The translations under genes were made by a program, and so were the position numbers. DNA of 20,311 nt from Bryobacteraceae bacterium (GTDB taxonomy: Bacteria; Acidobacteriota; Terriglobia; Bryobacterales; Bryobacteraceae), in the NCBI GenBank assembly GCA_025350445.1, contig JANXXV010000739.1:1-20311 (forward strand). Direction: 5' to 3'. The notes beneath the pieces were generated by a model. It was not told the origin of the DNA. It saw only the letters and a program-made list of their open reading frames with translations, and made no database searches. Shown piece by piece: positions 1 to 8,297 of the stretch. How positions within the stretch are numbered: the first letter of the stretch is position 1; each line of letters starts with the position of its first letter.

Positions 1-1
1 C

Positions 2-127
2 AAGACTTTCTGCGCTATTTGGCATACCAAGGGCTACCTTCCGGGCCGCCCGCTACCGGCGGACATTACCGAAGACAGGCTTTTTACTATACGCCGGAGC
101 GGACGCCCGAGGGAACGAACCGGTTAA
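2..127 (+). CDS. Possible 3' end of an unidentified gene (partial)
   Basis: A reading frame enters from the left edge and ends at a TAA at 125-127. About 41 codons are visible, rich in Arg, Pro and Thr, and I recognise no domain. The only positive argument is the geometry: its TAA and the TAA of lpxA on the other strand share the tetramer TTAA at 124-127, which is a common arrangement for convergent genes. No minus-strand frame is open across this stretch. Another plus frame is also open here and continues into lpxA as an antisense shadow, so the choice of frame is uncertain. It could equally be plain intergenic sequence. Confidence 0.28.
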   Translation, partial: KTFCAIWHTKGYLPGRPLPADITEDRLFTIRRSGRPRERTG

Positions 128-912
128 GGCCGGCAGATTCCGCGTTTACTCGCGCTGATAAACGCCAGCAGGTGCCGCGTGAAATCCGAATCGCACTCCG
201 CGGCGATTCGTTCCACTGCAGCGGCCAAACCCAATCCGGACCGGTACAGAATCCGGTAGGCTTGCTTGAGAGCCGCCACGTCCGCCGCCGGAACGCCGGC
301 CCGCCGCAATCCCACCAGGTTCAGACCCTTCGGTGCGATATCGAATTCCGAATACAGGAAGTAAGGCGGAGCGTCGTTGTTCACTCTGGAGTTTCCGCCA
401 ATCATCGCCAGCCGTCCGATCTTTGAAAACTGATGGATTACCACGCCACCGGAAATAAAGGCCTGGTCTTCAATTTCCACATAGCCCGCAACCAAAGCAC
501 AACTGGCGATCACTACCTGGTTCCCGATTTTTGCGTTATGGGCGATGTGCCCGGACGTCATGATGTAGTTGTCATCGCCGATTTCCGTCACCGATTCCGG
601 TCGGGTGCCGCGCGAAACCGTGAAGTGCTCCCGGATCTTATTCCTATTCCCGATCCGCAAGTAGCTCCGCTGGCCGGAGAATGCCTTGTCGAGAGGATCG
701 GTGCCCAGCACGGTACCGGCGGAAATTTCGTTGTGCTCCCCCATAGTGGTCCAGCGCTTCACATATACATACGGCTCCAGCCGGCAGGAGGCGCCCAGTT
801 CTACATCCGCTTCAACCACGCAATAATCCGCAATCGCGCAATGCGCGCCTATCTTCGCATCCGGGTGCACGCGTGCCGTCTCAGCCACCATGGCCGAAGG
901 GTGAATGGACAT
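124..912 (-). CDS. lpxA: LpxA, acyl-ACP--UDP-N-acetylglucosamine O-acyltransferase
   Basis: Catalyses the first step of lipid A synthesis in the cytoplasm, moving a 3-hydroxyacyl chain from acyl carrier protein to the 3-OH of UDP-GlcNAc. The 262-residue product has the same length as the E. coli enzyme. Residues 1-190 form imperfect hexapeptide repeats of the left-handed beta-helix, followed by a helical C-terminus. His122 and His125 lie in GHIAHN, where His125 is the known catalytic base, and HQF starts at His160. Residue 173 is Gly, as in E. coli, where it sets the acyl-chain ruler for long chains; long-chain preference here is inference. The frame is open further upstream, but the ATG at 912 gives the family N-terminus (MSIHPSA). 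The usual neighbours fabZ and lpxB are not visible; lpxD lies head to head. Confidence 0.95.
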   Translation of the reverse strand: MSIHPSAMVAETARVHPDAKIGAHCAIADYCVVEADVELGASCRLEPYVYVKRWTTMGEHNEISAGTVLGTDPLDKAFSGQRSYLRIGNRNKIREHFTVSRGTRPESVTEIGDDNYIMTSGHIAHNAKIGNQVVIASCALVAGYVEIEDQAFISGGVVIHQFSKIGRLAMIGGNSRVNNDAPPYFLYSEFDIAPKGLNLVGLRRAGVPAADVAALKQAYRILYRSGLGLAAAVERIAAECDSDFTRHLLAFISASKRGICRP

Positions 913-1996
913 TCCTTGTATGATACGGAAGTTGAGCCACCAAAACGTAAGAGAGATCGCCGGACTGCTGGATGCCACATTTGAAGGCGACGGGGATCTC
1001 GAAATCTCGGCAGCCGCAACCATCGAATCGGCCGGACCCTCTGAAATCTCATTCATCGGAAATCGCAAGGCATTTTCGCAAGCGGAGCGATCCCGGGCCG
1101 GTTGCCTGATCGTCCCGTTGGCCTTCCCGAATCCGGCCGGACGAACTGTCATCCGCGCCGCCCAACCCCGCGGTGCATTCGCCGCCGTGGCGGCGCGCCT
1201 GCATCCGAAAACACTACCGCCCCCTGGCGTCCATCCCACGGCAGCCGTCTCGCCAACCGCCGAAATTGCGCCTGGTTGCTCCATCGGCCCGCAAGCGGTC
1301 GTCGGCGACGGCGCACGCCTGGGGCCCGGCTGCGTCGTCGGCGCAGGCTCTGTGCTTGAGGCGCGCGTCACGCTGGGCGCGGATTGCCTGCTTTACGCGC
1401 ATGTCACTATTTATGCGGATGTGGAAATCGGGGAACGCGCGATCCTCCATTCCGGCTGCGTGATTGGCGCAGACGGCTTCGGTTTCGTCCTCACGCCGCG
1501 GGGCTACGAAAAATTCCCGCAAATCGGGCGCGTCCGCATTGGCAACGATGTAGAAATCGGCGCCAACTCGTGCGTGGATCGCGCGGCTCTCGGTGTTACT
1601 TCGATCGGGGACGGAACGAAGCTGGACAACATGGTCCACATCGGCCACAACTGCCAAATTGGCCGCCATGTGGTGATCGCCGCGCAAACAGGCATCTCAG
1701 GCGCCGTTGTGGTGGAAGACTATGCGGTGATCGGTGGACAAGTCGGTATCGGGGACAAGGCCCGCATCGAGACTCGCGCCGTGGTGGGTTCCGGCGCCGG
1801 CATTCTGCCTTCGAAGATAGTGCGCAGCGGCGAAGTGGTTTGGGGAACGCCCGCGCGCCCGCTGAAGAAATATCTTCGCCAGTTGGCAGCCATCGGCCGC
1901 ACGGAAGAACTGCGCGAAGAAGTGGCCGCCCTGAGGAAGCAGATCAGCGAATCGCCAGCGTCACACCCGCCGGGCTCTCCGCATCCCCAATCTTGA
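905..1996 (+). CDS. lpxD: LpxD, UDP-3-O-acylglucosamine N-acyltransferase
   Basis: Third step of lipid A synthesis: adds a 3-hydroxyacyl chain to the 2-amino group of UDP-3-O-acyl-glucosamine. The 363-residue product shows the LpxD order: an N-terminal uridine-binding domain (about residues 6-105), a long hexapeptide beta-helix (about 108-305) with the GADGFGF signature at 188-194, and a C-terminal helical tail. His248 in VHIGHNC corresponds to the catalytic histidine (His239 in E. coli). The ATG at 905 is chosen because GAAGG lies four bases upstream; an ATG at 920 (MIRKLSHQ) also fits the family start. The 5' end overlaps or abuts lpxA on the other strand, and the last 17 codons overlap the BACON gene. 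The Pro/Ser-rich last 14 residues look like a non-conserved tail. Confidence 0.95.
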   Translation: MDIPCMIRKLSHQNVREIAGLLDATFEGDGDLEISAAATIESAGPSEISFIGNRKAFSQAERSRAGCLIVPLAFPNPAGRTVIRAAQPRGAFAAVAARLHPKTLPPPGVHPTAAVSPTAEIAPGCSIGPQAVVGDGARLGPGCVVGAGSVLEARVTLGADCLLYAHVTIYADVEIGERAILHSGCVIGADGFGFVLTPRGYEKFPQIGRVRIGNDVEIGANSCVDRAALGVTSIGDGTKLDNMVHIGHNCQIGRHVVIAAQTGISGAVVVEDYAVIGGQVGIGDKARIETRAVVGSGAGILPSKIVRSGEVVWGTPARPLKKYLRQLAAIGRTEELREEVAALRKQISESPASHPPGSPHPQS

Positions 1997-4787
1997 TCGA
2001 TACCGGAACGGTTGCGCCGGACGGAGCCTGTGCCGGAACCCGGGCGTTGATCTGGATAAGCCCCGCCACCAATCCGGGTGCGCCGCCCGCGTAGCTCACC
2101 TCGGCGTCGAGGCCGCCAATCGTTACCTTCACCGGCAACCTTGGCGCCGGATACGGAGCTTCAGCCAACTTTCCATCCACGCCCGAGGGAGCAGTCAGGC
2201 CCTCGCCGGTAGCGTATAGAACCACGAACGCACTCTTCGCGGCCGGGTTCGCCGCCGTGTTGAGCGACAGGTTCGCATTCAGAATCGCGCCCGGTCCTTT
2301 TCCGGAAGAGTCCGCGGTAAAGATGGCAGGGGAGGAAGGGCTCACTGCCAATGTCACCGGATCTGAACTCACTCCGTTGAACTCCACTTGCAGCAGTGTC
2401 GTCGATTTCCCGCCAACGCTGTACGGCACCACGGCGCTCAACTGCCCGTCCACCGTGTAGAGCAGTGCCGCCGGAATTCCGTCGAACAATGCCCGCGTCC
2501 GGGCCAGCGCGGTTGTGACGAACTTGTTATCGGCGTTCCACTGTAACGGCACAAGCTTTTCCGGCCCAAAGCCCGATCCAAAGATGGTGATTATTTCTCC
2601 GGGCGCAACCGGCCCGGCCATAAAGCTTGCCGCGTTCGCAACACCGGCCGCGGAGATTTTCACCACGGATCCCGCTTGCGTTACCACCGCCGTCTGACCG
2701 TTAACGGTCACCGTCGCACCGCGGGCAGTCGCAGCGGTGTTGGCGGACGCCGCAAAATTCACCACACCGGAACCGGAGATGCTGGTCCACGTCAGCTTCA
2801 ACCAATCGCTGTCCGTAACCGGCTGCCAATTGCACGCCGCGTTTCCGGTCACCGTCAGCGTACCGGTGCCCCCGCGCGCCGGTACGCTGGCCGCGGCCGG
2901 AGCCAGCGCTAAGGTGCAACCGGCCGCTCCCTGGTTCACGGTGAATGTCTGCCCGGAGATGGTGATAGTGCCGCTTCTGGCTGCCGGGCCGGTGTTGGCG
3001 GACACCGCGAAGCTTACCGTGCCGCTGATGGCCCCGCCGGCGCCGCCGGAAATCTGAATCCAACCCGCATTGCTTACCGCGGTCCAAGGGCAGGCGGCCG
3101 TCACATCCACCGATCCTGAGCCGCCGCCCGGGACGACGCTCAGGCTGTTCGCCGCCAATGTGACCACGCAGGAATTCGCACTCTGGGTAATGCGGAATAT
3201 CTGGTTCCCTACAGTGAGGCTACCTGTCCGTGTTTGCGTAGTGGTATTGGGCGCAACTTTCACACTCACACTTCCTTCCCCCGAGCCGGATCCGCTGCCA
3301 TTCAACGTAATCCACGCCGCCGTACTGGCCGCCGTCCAATTACAGTTCTGTCCCGCCGTCACATCGAAACGAACCGTGTCGCCCGCCGCGCCGGCGGTGG
3401 CGGTATAGGCCGATAGCACCACATCGCAAAGCGCTCCCGGCTGGAACACGTTAAAATTCGACGCTCCCACCGCGATGCTGGCATTGCGAGGCTGTCCCGA
3501 TCCATTAGCGCCTACTGAATAGCTGACGGTTCCGCTCCCGGATCCGCCCGGCGTCCCGCCCACCGTCAGCCAATCCGCAGTGGCGACCGCAGTCCAGGCG
3601 CATCCAGTCTGTGCGGTAACCGTGAAAGTCCCGGCCGACGTCCCCACCGGCGCCGTAACTGAAATCGGCGCCAACGTGTAGCTGCACGTCGAAGGAAGCT
3701 GCGTGAGAAACACGGGCTGTCCGCCCACGGAAATCGTAGCATTCCGGACCGTGGTTCCAGGGTTCGCCGCCACCGTGTAGGCAACGGTTCCGCTCCCTGT
3801 TCCAGTCTGCCCCGCCGTAATCGCCACCCATGCTGAATCGCTGATGGCTGTGCGGTCGCAACTGGTGTTACTGGCAGTAACCGTGATCGAACCCGTTCCT
3901 CCCGCGCCGGGAAAGCTGGCGTTCTGCGGCGAAAGCGTCAACGTGCAGCTTTGCCCTTGTGTCACCGTAAAGCTCTGATTGAGCAGCGATATTGTTCCAC
4001 TCCGCGAGCCGTTCGTCGTGTTCGCCGCTGCCGAGAAGGTAACCACCGCATCGCCCGCGCCGCTGGCCGCTGAAGTAATCGTGATCCAGTTGGCCTGCGT
4101 TGCAGCCGCCCAGGTACACGCTGTCGAAAAGCTGAACGACCCCGATCCCCCGCCGGCCGGAACCGCCGCGCTTGCGGGGTTCAACGCAACATTACAATTC
4201 GCCGGCGCCTGGTTCACCGTGAACGTTTGGGTTCCCACCGCAATCGTCCCCACGCGTGCCGTGGGGGTGGTGTTTGCCGCCGCGACGTAAGCCACCGTGC
4301 CAACGCCCGTACCCGGGCCGGATGTCACCGTAAGCCAGGTGGTGGTTGTAGCCGCCGTCCAACTGCAAGCTGTCGACACGGCGAACGTGCCCGATCCACC
4401 GCCGGAATCCACAATCGCACTCGCCGGATTCAACGAAAAATTACAACCCGCGCCTGCCTGGGTTACCGTAAACGTCTGTCCGGCGACGTTTAACGTTCCC
4501 GTCCGCGCCAGCGCCGCTGTATTCGCTACCACCGTATAGCCAACGGTGCCATTGCCTGTGCCCGGCGACCCGAATGACACTGTAATCCAAGGCGTATTGC
4601 TGGTCGCCGTGCGGGCGCAGTCGGTGGCGCTGGCGGCAATCGTCACCAGCCCGTTCCCGCCGGCCGCCGCGAAGCTCGCGGTATTCGGCGTCAACGAAAA
4701 TGAGCACTGAGCCGCCAGTGGGGATACCGCGAGCAACGCGCTAAACGCAAGCATGGCGAGACGCAGGAAAGCAGACAGGTTTGGCAT
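1944..4787 (-). CDS. Secreted eight-repeat BACON protein with Solibacter-type C-terminal domain
   Basis: The 947-residue product begins with a Sec signal peptide (about residues 1-27, cleavage near AAQ). Eight repeats of 83-87 residues follow, starting at about residues 28, 115, 198, 281, 368, 454, 540 and 624. Each opens with Cys and a SLTP/ALNP-like strand, has a second Cys usually followed by xW, then W(I/L)T(V/I), a Gly/Ser-rich loop, a TVxYxVAANT-like strand, and ends near QTFTVTQ. This is the BACON fold. From about 709 the protein matches the Solibacter C-terminal domain (TIGR03437-like), with an IPT/TIG-like start (GEIITIFGSGFGP). BACON domains are linked to carbohydrate or mucin binding, so an adhesive or glycan-binding surface role is inferred; no catalytic domain is seen. 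A TTG at 4808 is an alternative start; the ATG at 4787 places the signal peptide at the N-terminus. Confidence 0.9.
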   Translation of the reverse strand: MPNLSAFLRLAMLAFSALLAVSPLAAQCSFSLTPNTASFAAAGGNGLVTIAASATDCARTATSNTPWITVSFGSPGTGNGTVGYTVVANTAALARTGTLNVAGQTFTVTQAGAGCNFSLNPASAIVDSGGGSGTFAVSTACSWTAATTTTWLTVTSGPGTGVGTVAYVAAANTTPTARVGTIAVGTQTFTVNQAPANCNVALNPASAAVPAGGGSGSFSFSTACTWAAATQANWITITSAASGAGDAVVTFSAAANTTNGSRSGTISLLNQSFTVTQGQSCTLTLSPQNASFPGAGGTGSITVTASNTSCDRTAISDSAWVAITAGQTGTGSGTVAYTVAANPGTTVRNATISVGGQPVFLTQLPSTCSYTLAPISVTAPVGTSAGTFTVTAQTGCAWTAVATADWLTVGGTPGGSGSGTVSYSVGANGSGQPRNASIAVGASNFNVFQPGALCDVVLSAYTATAGAAGDTVRFDVTAGQNCNWTAASTAAWITLNGSGSGSGEGSVSVKVAPNTTTQTRTGSLTVGNQIFRITQSANSCVVTLAANSLSVVPGGGSGSVDVTAACPWTAVSNAGWIQISGGAGGAISGTVSFAVSANTGPAARSGTITISGQTFTVNQGAAGCTLALAPAAASVPARGGTGTLTVTGNAACNWQPVTDSDWLKLTWTSISGSGVVNFAASANTAATARGATVTVNGQTAVVTQAGSVVKISAAGVANAASFMAGPVAPGEIITIFGSGFGPEKLVPLQWNADNKFVTTALARTRALFDGIPAALLYTVDGQLSAVVPYSVGGKSTTLLQVEFNGVSSDPVTLAVSPSSPAIFTADSSGKGPGAILNANLSLNTAANPAAKSAFVVLYATGEGLTAPSGVDGKLAEAPYPAPRLPVKVTIGGLDAEVSYAGGAPGLVAGLIQINARVPAQAPSGATVPVSIKIGDAESPAGVTLAIR

Positions 4788-4920
4788 CGATCCATCGATT
4801 ATCTCCAAATTAGCAGATGGGTACGGAATATTCGTTACGCCACCCCCATACTTTGTTTCTCAAAGTCCTATTCTGATCGTCGAAGAAACAGCCGATGATG
4901 AGAGTTGGTGGTTCCATTCC

Positions 4921-6831
4921 ATGAGTTTTGAAATTGGTGAAATTACCGGCGACTACGAGATCGTAGGCGTCCTTGGCAGCGGCGGCATGGGCAAGGTGTA
5001 TAAGGTTCGCAATACGCTTTCAGATCGCTTTGACGCGATGAAGGTTCTGCTTCCCGATCTGACTTCCGACACCGAACTAGCCGACCGTTTCCTGCGGGAG
5101 ATCAAAGTCCAGGCGCGGCTCAATCATCCGAATATCGCCTCCCTTCACACCGCTTTGCACCTCGACAACCAACTGCTAATGATCATGGAGTTGGTGGATG
5201 GCAACAACCTGGAACAGGAAATCAGCCGCGGTCCGGTCCTGCATCAGGATGCGGAAGCTTACCTCATTCAAATCCTGTCGGCGCTGGACTACGCCCATAA
5301 GAACGGGGTGATCCATCGGGACATCAAGCCCGCGAACATCATTCTGATGCCATCCGGGCAGGTGAAGCTGATGGATTTCGGCATTGCCCGCGTCGCCGCC
5401 GACCGCAGCCTCACCAAGACGGGAATTGCGCTGGGAACGCTTTTCTACTTGTCCCCCGAGCAGATTCAGGGGGAGCGGCCGGACGTGAGATCGGACATCT
5501 ACGCACTGGGCGTTACGTTCTACGAGGTGCTGACCGGAAAAAGGCCTATCGACGGCGATAGCGACTATTCCATCATGACCGCGCATCTGCAGCACGTTCC
5601 GCAAGATCCGGTGGAACTGAATCCATTGGTGCCGCCTGCTTTGGCGGCGGTGATCCTAAAGTCTCTGGCGAAGTCCCCGGACGAGCGTTTTCAAACCGCC
5701 GAAGAATTTCTCGCCGCGGTGATCGAAGCGAAACGAGATCCGAAGAAGGCCGTTCCCTTCGCCCAAGAGGTTCCGCTGGCGCCGCCACCCATTCCCGCGC
5801 CAAGCAAGAGCCAGTCCAAGGTCTGGATTGCCGCTGCCGCGATGGTCCTGCTGGGAGGACTTGGGATCGCCAAATTTTCAGGAAATCTGGCTTCTTCATC
5901 GCCTCCGGCGGTAACCGGGCAGCAGCCGTCCTCCGCTACGGCCGCGACACCGGCAATTGCCGGTGTCGAGCTCAGACAGGAACCGCCTGGGGGTGCGGCG
6001 CCGCCGCCTCAAGCAGCGGCGGCGGCGAACGATGGATTCCAGCCGCCGGCAACCAAAGTTTCCGGCCCTCCCGTTGCCATTCCGGCGCCCACCGGTCCGC
6101 CAACTCAGAAGGTGGCGGTTCTTCCAACTGCAGGCACTTCCGGAGCCGTGCGAAAGATAGAGCGTCCGGTCCAATCTACTCCTCCTCAATCGGAACCAGC
6201 CCAATCCGCTGCGCCGCAGACGGTCCAGTCTGCCGCAGCCGCCAAGGATCCGCGCGCCATCCTGCAGGAAGACTGGGATCGGGTGAGTAGCTCCAAAGAC
6301 ATTTCCGCCCTGCAGGATTTTCAGCGGAAACATCCGGATTCGCCATTTGCCGCGCAGGCCGCCGCCCGTATCGAGCTGCATTCCTGGGAAATGGTGACCG
6401 GATCCAAGGATGCAAAAGCGCTTCGCGCCTATAATGCGCAGTTTCCCCATGGACCCCACGCAGCTCAAGCCGCCTCCGAACTCGACGCCCTCGATGGGGA
6501 ATCGAATGGGCAGGCGATAGCCGCCACCCTGAGCGGCTACCGGGCCGCTTATGACGCCCGGGACACCGTCGCCATTCAAAGCCTTTGGCCGTCGCTTAGC
6601 CATGACGATATCGCGAAGATCGGGGGTTTCTTCAAGGCGACGCGGTCCGCGAAAATGGTGCTTCAACCCGTAGGTCAACCCAAATTCGCCGGAGACACGG
6701 CTACCGTTGCGTGCATACGCTCCGTCACCGTGCAGATGAAAGATGGAACACGCCAGCGGCCTATTGACCAGAATGTCACTGTGCGTCTGAAGAAATCCGG
6801 CGCCGGGTGGGTCATCACCGCGTTGGAATAA
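4921..6831 (+). CDS. Membrane-anchored Ser/Thr protein kinase with extracytoplasmic sensor region
   Basis: 636 residues. Residues 12-270 are a Hanks-type kinase: glycine loop GSGGMG at 19-24, ATP lysine at 41, catalytic HRDIKPAN from 132, DFG at 152-154, a Thr-rich activation segment (TKTGIALGT) and SPE at 178-180, so it should be active. A single membrane helix lies at about 301-319. Outside follow a Pro/Ala/Gln-rich linker (about 320-440), two related units of about 38 residues each (from about 451 and 489, with W..V..SKD..AL and F/Y..HPxxPxAAQAA), and an NTF2/SnoaL-like last 100 residues. The ATG at 4921 is chosen because kinase homology starts 11 residues later; the frame is open further upstream. 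Divergent from the BACON gene (133-base gap) and followed after 40 bases by a barrel gene. Ligand and substrates are unknown. Confidence 0.9.
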   Translation: MSFEIGEITGDYEIVGVLGSGGMGKVYKVRNTLSDRFDAMKVLLPDLTSDTELADRFLREIKVQARLNHPNIASLHTALHLDNQLLMIMELVDGNNLEQEISRGPVLHQDAEAYLIQILSALDYAHKNGVIHRDIKPANIILMPSGQVKLMDFGIARVAADRSLTKTGIALGTLFYLSPEQIQGERPDVRSDIYALGVTFYEVLTGKRPIDGDSDYSIMTAHLQHVPQDPVELNPLVPPALAAVILKSLAKSPDERFQTAEEFLAAVIEAKRDPKKAVPFAQEVPLAPPPIPAPSKSQSKVWIAAAAMVLLGGLGIAKFSGNLASSSPPAVTGQQPSSATAATPAIAGVELRQEPPGGAAPPPQAAAAANDGFQPPATKVSGPPVAIPAPTGPPTQKVAVLPTAGTSGAVRKIERPVQSTPPQSEPAQSAAPQTVQSAAAAKDPRAILQEDWDRVSSSKDISALQDFQRKHPDSPFAAQAAARIELHSWEMVTGSKDAKALRAYNAQFPHGPHAAQAASELDALDGESNGQAIAATLSGYRAAYDARDTVAIQSLWPSLSHDDIAKIGGFFKATRSAKMVLQPVGQPKFAGDTATVACIRSVTVQMKDGTRQRPIDQNVTVRLKKSGAGWVITALE

Positions 6832-6871
6832 TTCCCCACCGATTCCCGATTGGGTAAAATCGAGAGATCCG

Positions 6872-8197
6872 ATGACTAAACTACAGGTTTTTTTGCTTTT
6901 GCCGGCGTTGATCTTCGCCTGCTTACCGTTGGCGGCCGCGGATGTGGCGTTGACGGCTAATCACAGCGGGAAGCTGGCTTTTATCATCCCGAATCTATTC
7001 GGGCCGGACGGCTTGACGCTGCCGAATCCCACCCACAACGCCCATTTTGACAGTGCCTTCCAAGCTAATTTTGTTCCCTTTAACACGGCCCTCGCGGGGC
7101 AACTGACATCACTGCCAATCCCGTCGCCGGCCTCCGGCTTCACATACACTTTCGACAAGTCGCTTGGCGTCTACACCAGTTCGACCCAAAGTTTCGGGCC
7201 CATCCTGGCGGAACGCGCGGAAACCATCGGTAAAGACAAGTTCTATTTTGGCTTCAGCTACCAGCGGTTCCGCTTTGACAGCATCGACGGCATTGATCTT
7301 CACAAAGTGCCGGTCGTCTTCCAGCACGCGATTGTCGATAATCCCGATTTCTTAAAGGACATCATCACTACCGACAATTTCCTCGATATCCACATCGGGC
7401 AATTCACTACATTTTTCACATATGGCTTTAACGACCGGCTCGATGTCTCCGTCGCTATCCCATTCATCAGCGCCGATCTGAAGGCCGTGTCGAAGGCAAA
7501 GATCCAGCGCATCGGAACCGCGAATGAAGATTGCACCGTGACATCCACTACCTGCTCCCACTATTTCGATACTACGGTAGGCGATCGCAGCGTGAAGCAG
7601 TTTAGCGATTCCGGGTCCGCCAACGGTATTGGCGACGTGATCGTGAGGCTGAAAGGGACAGCGCTTCGCACCCAGCGCGCCGGCCTGGCGCTTGGCGTCG
7701 ATGTCAGAACTCCAACCGGCGACGAGTATGACTTTCTCGGTTCCGGATCGCTGGGCATCAAACCGTTTGCCGCATTCTCGGCCCGTGCCGGCAGGGTTTC
7801 CCCGCATCTCAACGGAGCTTTCCAGTGGAACGGCAGCACGGTGCTGGCCGGCGATATCGCCTCCGGCCGCAAGCAGCGATTGCCGAATCAGATTCTGTAC
7901 GTCGCCGGCGCGGACATTGGCGTGACGAAGCAGTTTACCTTCGCCCTGGACCTGCTGGGCCAGCAAGTTCGAAATGCCCAAAAAGTGGTGCGGACTACCT
8001 ATACCGGAGCGAACAATATCAGCTATCCTCAAATTGCTTTCAATAAACAGACGCTGAACGAATTGAACGGCGCGGCCGGATTCAAGATTAACGCGTTCGG
8101 GAAATTAATCGTTGCGTTTAACTTGATTTTTAAGCTGAATAACGATGGCCTGCGGGGAAAAATAACGCCGTTGATCGGCCTGTCCTACACTTTATAG
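6872..8197 (+). CDS. Outer-membrane beta-barrel protein
   Basis: 441 residues with a clear signal peptide (about 1-23, ending LAAA). The mature part is built of alternating hydrophobic/polar strands with aromatic girdle residues (for example KFYFGFSYQRF and FTTFFTYGFNDRLDVSVAIPF) and ends in a strand finishing with Leu, as expected for a barrel. It resembles the transporter-like barrel family annotated as meta-pathway phenol degradation/transporter proteins, but I cannot assign a substrate. Two cysteines in the loop near residues 224-229 (CTVTSTTC) could form a disulfide. The start is supported by GAGAG seven bases upstream. It begins 40 bases after the kinase gene on the same strand, so co-transcription is likely. 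It could also be an unspecialised porin-like protein. Confidence 0.75.
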   Translation: MTKLQVFLLLPALIFACLPLAAADVALTANHSGKLAFIIPNLFGPDGLTLPNPTHNAHFDSAFQANFVPFNTALAGQLTSLPIPSPASGFTYTFDKSLGVYTSSTQSFGPILAERAETIGKDKFYFGFSYQRFRFDSIDGIDLHKVPVVFQHAIVDNPDFLKDIITTDNFLDIHIGQFTTFFTYGFNDRLDVSVAIPFISADLKAVSKAKIQRIGTANEDCTVTSTTCSHYFDTTVGDRSVKQFSDSGSANGIGDVIVRLKGTALRTQRAGLALGVDVRTPTGDEYDFLGSGSLGIKPFAAFSARAGRVSPHLNGAFQWNGSTVLAGDIASGRKQRLPNQILYVAGADIGVTKQFTFALDLLGQQVRNAQKVVRTTYTGANNISYPQIAFNKQTLNELNGAAGFKINAFGKLIVAFNLIFKLNNDGLRGKITPLIGLSYTL

Positions 8198-8297
8198 GTG
8201 AGCTTGGCATGAGATAGATGAGCTTGCCAATCCGAGCCTCGAGCACGAGGGAGCGGTTACAAGGGGAACGTCGGCTCGCGTTATTGGCGGAAAATAT

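Noticed and set aside
913..1371. Upstream extension of lpxA by 153 codons on the minus strand
   Set aside because: This part is antisense to lpxD, has no LpxA-like sequence, and the ATG at 912 gives exactly the E. coli LpxA length.
2700..4700. Repeated DNA in the BACON gene as a CRISPR-like or mobile repeat
   Set aside because: The periodicity of about 250 bases follows the protein repeats, and the DNA is diverged while the protein pattern is kept.
8208..8275. Short hairpin (CCTCG-AGCA-CGAGG) and GAGCTTG direct repeats after the barrel gene, as a terminator
   Set aside because: The stem has only five pairs and no T-run follows; the repeats are too short to mean much.
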